A stretch of DNA of 64,000 nucleotides from Arthonia radiata. Lineage: Eukaryota; Ascomycota; Arthoniomycetes; Arthoniales; Arthoniaceae. Position numbers and translations under genes: made by a program. This document shows, piece by piece, positions 58,572 to 64,000 of the stretch. Each line of letters starts with the position of its first letter. The stretch's first letter is position 1. The stretch is taken from contig PSQN01000017.1 of NCBI GenBank assembly GCA_002989075.1, positions 124,001-188,000 on the forward strand. The letters are read 5' to 3'. The notes under the pieces are model-generated. The model had not been told where the DNA came from. It saw only the letters and a program-made list of their open reading frames with translations, and searched no databases.

Positions 58572-59020
58572 TATAACGCCGGTCGCTAAGAGGACCGAAC
58601 TAAGGCTTACTTACCTTGTATACTTATCGACCTTAGTAGTAGGTATCTTGTATACTAGAAACTAAAATATAGGAGAGGCGAGATAGATTATAGAGGGTAA
58701 GAGGGGCTTAACTAAAGTAGATAGAAGGTAAAGTACGTTATCTAAATATAGTTAAGGAACTTATATTTAGATATTAAGTTAATAGACTAAAGTCTATCTA
58801 GGGTCGGCTATTAGTCTAGCTATATAGTCTAAGATACAAAGGTATGTTTCTCTGTATCCGACGGTCCCGACACTTTCTTTATTGTATAGTCGGGATCCTA
58901 TTGCGATATAGCGACGTTACCGACGTCGCTATGTTAGAGTCGTCGGGTATACTGTATAATGCTCTAATGAGGCTGGCTGCGCTTAGCCTTGTACTAGTCT
59001 AATATAGTAAGATCGTAACA
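58572..59020 (-). repeat. 5' LTR of the inner gypsy element
   Basis: 449 bp, same length and ends as its partner at 51,733-52,181. Confidence 0.9.
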
Positions 59021-62000
59021 TCCGGCCAACTAACCGGATTATTCGTTAGGGAGGGGGGAAGTTAATCCAAGCCTTACAGACAGGCAAAGCAAAACTATTC
59101 TTTAAGAACAAAACAATTGTCCTAGACGAAGTTTTGTTTATTAAGGAATTCGGAATTAACCTCCTAAGCTTCGATAAGCTTAGAAAGAGGGGAGGTAAGG
59201 TAACTCTTAGCCAAAACAAGCCAAAAGTTGATTAGGCCGGACAACTAACCACCGAGAGGCGGTATGTTGACGGCCTAATAGTAATAGAAGCTCAGACTAT
59301 TCATACAGTCCGATCTCTCTACACTATTTCTTCGAAAACTGACCTTTAATATCAACGAATGGGACATATAGGCGAAAACGCCTTAAAACAGCTTAAAAAG
59401 GTTGCTCTAGGAACAGATTATTCGGACAAATTAGGAGATAATTGCTAGATTTGCTTCGAAGCAAAGGCAACGGCTAAAGTTAGCCGAGAAACTCCGGACG
59501 AATCGGCCTATTATTTAGAAAAAGTTTACTTAGATATTTGCGGGCCAATTGTACCGCAAACCCCTTCTAAAGGTCGATTATTTACTAGCTTTATAGACAG
59601 TAAAACTCGGTATACAACTACCGAGGTACTACAGTCTAAAGATTAGGTTTTCGACGCACTATTTACCTATATTACCCAAAAAGAAACGTAGTCCGAGCAT
59701 CCTTTTAAAAGACTACACTCAAACAACGCAAAAGAATACCGGGAAGGCCGGGTAAAACAGCTCCTAAAACAAAAAGGAGCTATTCTAACGACATCCGCAC
59801 CGTATAACCTCCAGCAAAACGAACGAGCCGAACGCTTTAACAGAACAATTGTTAGTAAAGTTCGAGCAATGCTTTATACCGCCGGGCTACCCCAGATATA
59901 TTAGGGTAAAGCGCTAAAAGCAGCTACCTATATCTATAACAGGACCCCCTACACCGGATTACCGGGGTTTATTACCCCGTACGAAGCAAAATACGGCAAA
60001 AAACCGGATGTTAGTACTATTAAAATCTGGGGCTTAGTTACTTACCTTAAAGAACCCAAACCAAAGAAACTAGACACAAGAGCAACTGCGTATATCCTAA
60101 TAGGCTACAGATCGAATCAATATAAGCTCTTAGACTCCAATAACCGGAAAGTTTACTAAGGGAGAGACGTCTACGTCTAGGAAGGAAAATTTGTTCGGGA
60201 TCTACGGAGATCTACGGTTAATTAATTAACCGAGAGCATTTCTAAAGAGCCTAAAGAATAACTAGAAGTTGAGTTCAAAAACGAGCTAAATCCGACCGCT
60301 GGATCCCAAGATAATAGGGAGATATCTTCCGATGAAGGAGGGAGTCCCCTGTATAAGGAACTTTATACCCCCCCTATATCTTAACAACTAGCGGACAAAT
60401 CTGGATAAGAACTATACTAAACTAGAGCTCTAGACGAGTCTAACCTTCTTACCGAGTTAGATTACAGAAGTACCGAAGACTCCGGCCGGGTAGACACCGA
60501 TTGCGCCTAGAAAATAGATTTTATATACGAAAACGCTGACAAAAATTAGTTTGACGAGTTCTACAATAATCTAGAATAATACGCCGAATAGGCCTTAGTT
60601 GCAGTTACTAAAGAGCCTACTAATTTAAAAGAAATAAGGGCATCCAAGGATTAGTCTTCTTAGCTAAACGCAATGCAGTCGGAGCTCAAAGAGCTAGCTA
60701 ACCAAGAAACCTAGAAATTAACCGAGCTGCCGCCGCGTAGAAAGGCGCTAAAAGGGCGCTGGGTACCGAAGATTAAGTACTCCCCGGAGGGCGAGCCGAT
60801 TTTTAAAGCCCGCTGGGTAGCTAAGGGCTGCCAGCAAAGACCCGGCCTCGATTTTACAGAGACCTTTGCGAATATAGTAAATCTAATTACCTACCGGCTT
60901 ATACTAGCCTTAGTAGCAGAAAAAGACTAGGAAATAAAGCAATAGGACGTAAAATTAGCTTATTCTAACGCAAAGTTAGACGAAGTTGTCTATGTCGAGC
61001 AACCAACTGGCCTATCTGACGGAACTAATAAAGTTTATTAAATAAAACAGGCGCTTTACGGTCTAAAATAGGCCGGCCGACAGTAGAAAGCCTATCTTCG
61101 AGAATTACTAAGGGGAATAGGTTTCGAACCCCTAGTATCCAATTAGTCGGTTTATATCCGAAGAACGGAAATGCAGGCAATTTTGATTGCCTACGTAGAC
61201 AACATATTAGCGGTATCTAATTCTACCGAAACGATCTCCGGAATTTACTAGGAACTAAACAAAACTCTTACGGTTAAGGACTTAGGAGACGTTAGTAAGT
61301 TCCTAGGAATTAAAATTACCCGAGATCGCCCGGCGAAAACAATTCGCCTAGACCAGTCGACTTATTTGGCTAAAATTTTAACCAAATACTCGAAGAAAAA
61401 CGGCCAAATACCCAGAAAAATACCGCAACCCGTCGGCTCAAAATTGGCACCGAATCCTAACTAAGCTAGCAGTGCCGATATTTCTAATTATTAGCAACAA
61501 ATTGGGTCGATTTTGTATCTAACAACAAAGACAAGACCCGATATTGCCTTTACAACTGACCTACTAGCCCGATACATATCGAATCCTAGCGAGGAGCACT
61601 GGAGAGCTTTAAGTAGCCTTTAGGCTTACTTAGATAAAACTCCTAACCTTGGCCTTTACTACAAATCTCCCTCAATAGACGGTATAACCGGCTATTGTAA
61701 CGTAGATTGGGGGGGGGGACCTCGGGACCAGGAGATCGACTACCGGCTATATCTTTCTACTCAGAAACAGAGCTCTTAGCTAGAATTCGAAGCTACAAAA
61801 AACGGTCGCCTTAAGCTCTTATAAGGCCGCATATATAGCCCTTAAAGAAGCTATAAAGGAACAGTCATTTATCCGATCAATTGCTACCAAACTGTCCGGG
61901 ATTTTCAAAGAAAATTCGATTACTACCGATTTAGCGGGTACTTTTAAAAAGTCTGCAGATAAAAAGACTCGGCAGGCTCTAACACACCAGGCAAGCATAG

Positions 62001-62314
62001 ATTTGCCCGGGCAAGCCGGTTAAATTAGACCGGAGACCCCGGTTTTGCCGGTAAAACTGTTACTTACCGACAGCAATTCGGCAAAAGAACTTGCAAAAAA
62101 CCCTACCTTCTAAGCTAAATCTAAGCATATTAATATACAGTATCACTATGTTAGAGAAAACGTTCAGGCAGGCCAAACAGAACTTAAATACGTTTCTATA
62201 AAGGAACAATTAGCAGACGGTTTAACAAAACCAATCGACTTAGCTAAAATACTAACGTTTAGAACCCAAATTAGCTTACAATCCGGCTAAAGCAACTAGT
62301 CGATTAAGAGGGTA

Positions 62315-62821
62315 TATTAGAAATTAACTAACTAGCTGGTTAGCCGGAACCCCCAGAGGCCAAGAGTATCGGACAGGTCCTATCAGCTATCTCGGTCTAG
62401 AATAGAACAAGCCTTTTACCTAAAGGATCGGGCCTAGTAGCCCGGACCTAAGCCAAAAAGGAGTATAATACGACCCGTCCTAGACAGCTGGCCTATAGTC
62501 TAAGACAACACAGAATAGACTTAGAGACTAGCAGTTTTAGATAGACAGAATTACTGTCTTATGCGGTAAGTTACGGGTTATCTGGCCTCTATTAAAAGAA
62601 TAGATATCTAGTAAGTCCTATACAGGCCGCTAAACTTAAATATATAAGCTAGGATCTCTCTAGAGAATTCTAGCTAATAAGACAGACAATATAATAATAG
62701 CTTCTCCTTGCTACTAAGTATTGTACCTATACCAAGCCTAAGTATTGTACTAGTCTTAAGCTAGTCTCGTCTTCCTACTCTTTATAGTAGTATCCTTCTT
62801 CTTCCCTACATCTTTTAAACA
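62315..62821 (+). repeat. 3' LTR of the copia element
   Basis: 507 bp, preceded by a short polypurine tract (TAAGAGGGTA, 62,305-62,314) and followed by the target duplication ATAAG. Confidence 0.9.
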
Positions 62822-64000
62822 ATAAGTTAAAACAATAAGGAAGGAAAGCTTAGACCAGTAGCTTTCTACTTAAGAAAGATATTACCTACAGAACAGAATT
62901 ACGATATTTACAACAAAGAGCTCTTAGCTATTATAGCAGTATTTGAGATATAGCGAGCTTACCTGAAAGGAGCGAACTATATAATTATAATATATATAGA
63001 CTATAGAAACCTAACTTACTTTATAACAACAAAGAAACTTAACTGCAGATAAGTTAGATAGTTAGAAACTATAGCTCTATACAACTTTATTATTACCTAC
63101 AAAAAGGGTTTCAAGAACAATAAAGCCGACGCTCTTAGCTAACGTCTAAATTACCTTAATAATAAGGAATACGTCGAACACGCAATATTCTAAGAACACA
63201 ATAATAAGATTAAATATAATTAATTAGCTATAATAACCGAGTTTGTTATTAAACTAGACGACCGACTCCTAGATATCCTGAACGACTCTAAGACCTACTA
63301 GGAAAACAAAAAACAATACCTAAGATTAACTAAGAATAATAGAGGCTATTATAAATTCTAAAGCAAAATCTATGTTCTAAGGAATCTAATCTAACATATT
63401 ATTAGTAACTTCTACAATAACCTAACAAAGGGATACAAAGGTATCGACAATACTATTAAAAAGATTATACGAACCTACTATATCCCGAGGATTTAACACT
63501 ATATCAAGAATTATATCTAAGAATACGACGTATACGTAAAAACTAAGTACCCAAGACATTCGCTATACGGTAAACTATAACTACTAAAGACACCCGAGAG
63601 ACTATAGTATATAGTCTTACTAGACTTTATTACTAAATTACTAACCTCTAAGGATCTACTTATAGGAGTAGCTTACAACGCTATCTTAGTTATATATAAT
63701 AAACTAATAAAGTACGCGTACTTTGTACCTTACAAGGAAGCTAGCAACTTAGAACAATTAGTATATACCTTCCTTTGGATTATCTTAGCTAATTATAGTT
63801 AGCTACAAAGAATTATCTTAGACAGAGACTAAAAATTCGTCTTACGATTTTAGATATCTCTAATACAACAACTAGGAACAAAACAAAAAATATCTACATT
63901 ATTCTATCCGCAAACAGACAGACAGACAGAACAAATAAATTAAATACTAGAACAGTATCTCTAAGTATATATTAACTACCAATAAAACGACTAGGTATAG

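Larger units (their letters stand above)
51733..59020 (-). mobile_element. Inner Ty3/gypsy LTR retrotransposon, reverse orientation, broken
   Basis: Fossil of 7,288 bp with 449-bp LTRs at both ends and 5-bp target duplications TCCAG (51,728-51,732) and TCCGG (59,021-59,025) in the copia protease region. On the minus strand the order is 5' LTR (58,572-59,020), gag (about 58,570-56,600), pol with protease, reverse transcriptase, RNase H and integrase (about 56,600-53,050), a region with an antisense open frame (about 52,860-52,200), a polypurine tract (AAAGAGGGGACC) and 3' LTR (51,733-52,181). Pol is closely related to that of the outer gypsy element. The two LTRs differ at about 22 positions by my count, all transitions. 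Many breaks; structurally complete but not functional. Confidence 0.9.
50118..62821 (+). mobile_element. Ty1/copia LTR retrotransposon, broken, nested in the gypsy element
   Basis: Forward fossil of about 5.4 kb once the inner insertion is excluded, with 507-bp LTRs at 50,118-50,624 and 62,315-62,821 and 5-bp target duplications ATAAG at 50,113-50,117 and 62,822-62,826. Parts in copia order: gag from about 50,810 with a zinc knuckle (CPFCNKKGHKPATCW, near 51,477); protease trace with a DTGS motif near 51,675; integrase about 59,340-60,250; reverse transcriptase about 60,700-61,400 with YVDN; RNase H about 61,500-62,280. The reverse gypsy element is inserted in the protease region. By eye the two LTRs differ at roughly 35 positions, apparently all transitions, so ordinary clock dating is unreliable. 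It has many breaks. Confidence 0.9.
45377..64000 (+). mobile_element. Outer Ty3/gypsy LTR retrotransposon, broken, runs off the window
   Basis: Forward-oriented fossil. Parts: 5' LTR 45,377-45,847; gag region about 45,850-47,800 with a zinc-knuckle trace near 46,670-46,730; protease and reverse transcriptase about 48,300-50,117, including a YLDDILVYS-type motif near 49,645; then, after the inserted copia element, RNase H and integrase regions from 62,827 to the window end. The 3' LTR lies outside. It is interrupted by a solo LTR (47,825-48,296) and by the copia element (50,118-62,821), which sits within its RNase H region. It carries dozens of stop-type breaks and looks long dead, probably RIP-mutated. 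Confidence 0.88.

Noticed and set aside
1-64000. tRNA, rRNA, CRISPR array or replication origin
   Set aside because: I saw no cloverleaf, rRNA-like or regularly spaced short-repeat sequence; the tRNA complementarity at 50,625 is a primer-binding site and not a gene. A dedicated tRNA scan was not possible.

Overview
The window looks like a chromosome segment of a filamentous ascomycete (Pezizomycotina; a Dothideomycete is my guess, with low confidence). The evidence is short GT-AG introns of about 45-155 nt with CTRAC-like branch sites, an asco-laccase with a DSGL C-terminal plug, a set of typical fungal housekeeping genes, and a 20-kb AT-rich tract of retrotransposons whose repeats differ by transitions only, as repeat-induced point mutation (RIP) would leave them. 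Gene models below were built by joining exons by hand; where the reading frame closes exactly this is stated.

Region 1 (1-43,490) is normal, gene-bearing DNA. In order it holds a secreted laccase (+); the meiotic helicase HFM1/MER3 (-); a HECT ubiquitin ligase of the Hul5/UBE3C type (-); a fungal transcription-factor-domain protein (-); dynactin p27/DCTN6 (+); a clathrin adaptor of the AP180/CALM family with a polyQ and NPF tail (-); a meiotic HORMA-domain (Hop1-like) protein (+); a WBP2-type GRAM protein with a PPxY motif (+); a glycerol-3-phosphate acyltransferase of the Gpt2/Sct1 type preceded by an upstream ORF (+); a 1297-residue disordered protein (+); a rhodopsin-like (Pth11-related) membrane protein (+); two small hydrophilic proteins (-), one ending in SKL; a membrane protein of unknown function (+); an F-box-like protein (-); a DUF1348/SnoaL-like protein (-); and a small unknown protein (+). 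There is no operon logic. Two genes act in meiotic recombination (HFM1 and the HORMA protein), and three touch ubiquitin or endocytic traffic (Hul5, the AP180 homologue, and the PPxY protein, which could be a client of a Rsp5-type ligase).

Region 2 (about 43,490-64,000) has no recognisable host genes. It is a nest of retrotransposon fossils. An old AT-rich block (43,490-44,944) is followed by a reverse-oriented copia-type LTR piece (44,945-45,376), which was entered by a forward Ty3/gypsy element (45,377 to beyond the window end). That gypsy element was entered by a solo LTR (47,825-48,296, target duplication ACTCT) and by a Ty1/copia element (50,118-62,821, target duplication ATAAG). The copia element was in turn entered by a reverse-oriented gypsy element (51,733-59,020, target duplication TCCGG/TCCAG). 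All of the bodies are broken many times over.

The points most worth following are: two gypsy LTR types that share their 3' part but have unrelated 5' (U3) parts; an open antisense reading frame with a cysteine cluster inside the reverse gypsy element; a nearly unmutated solo LTR in the middle of mutated DNA; an SKL ending that coincides with a perfect splice-donor sequence; a 7-nt micro-exon that closes the frame of the transcription-factor gene; and a 50-codon upstream ORF ahead of the acyltransferase.
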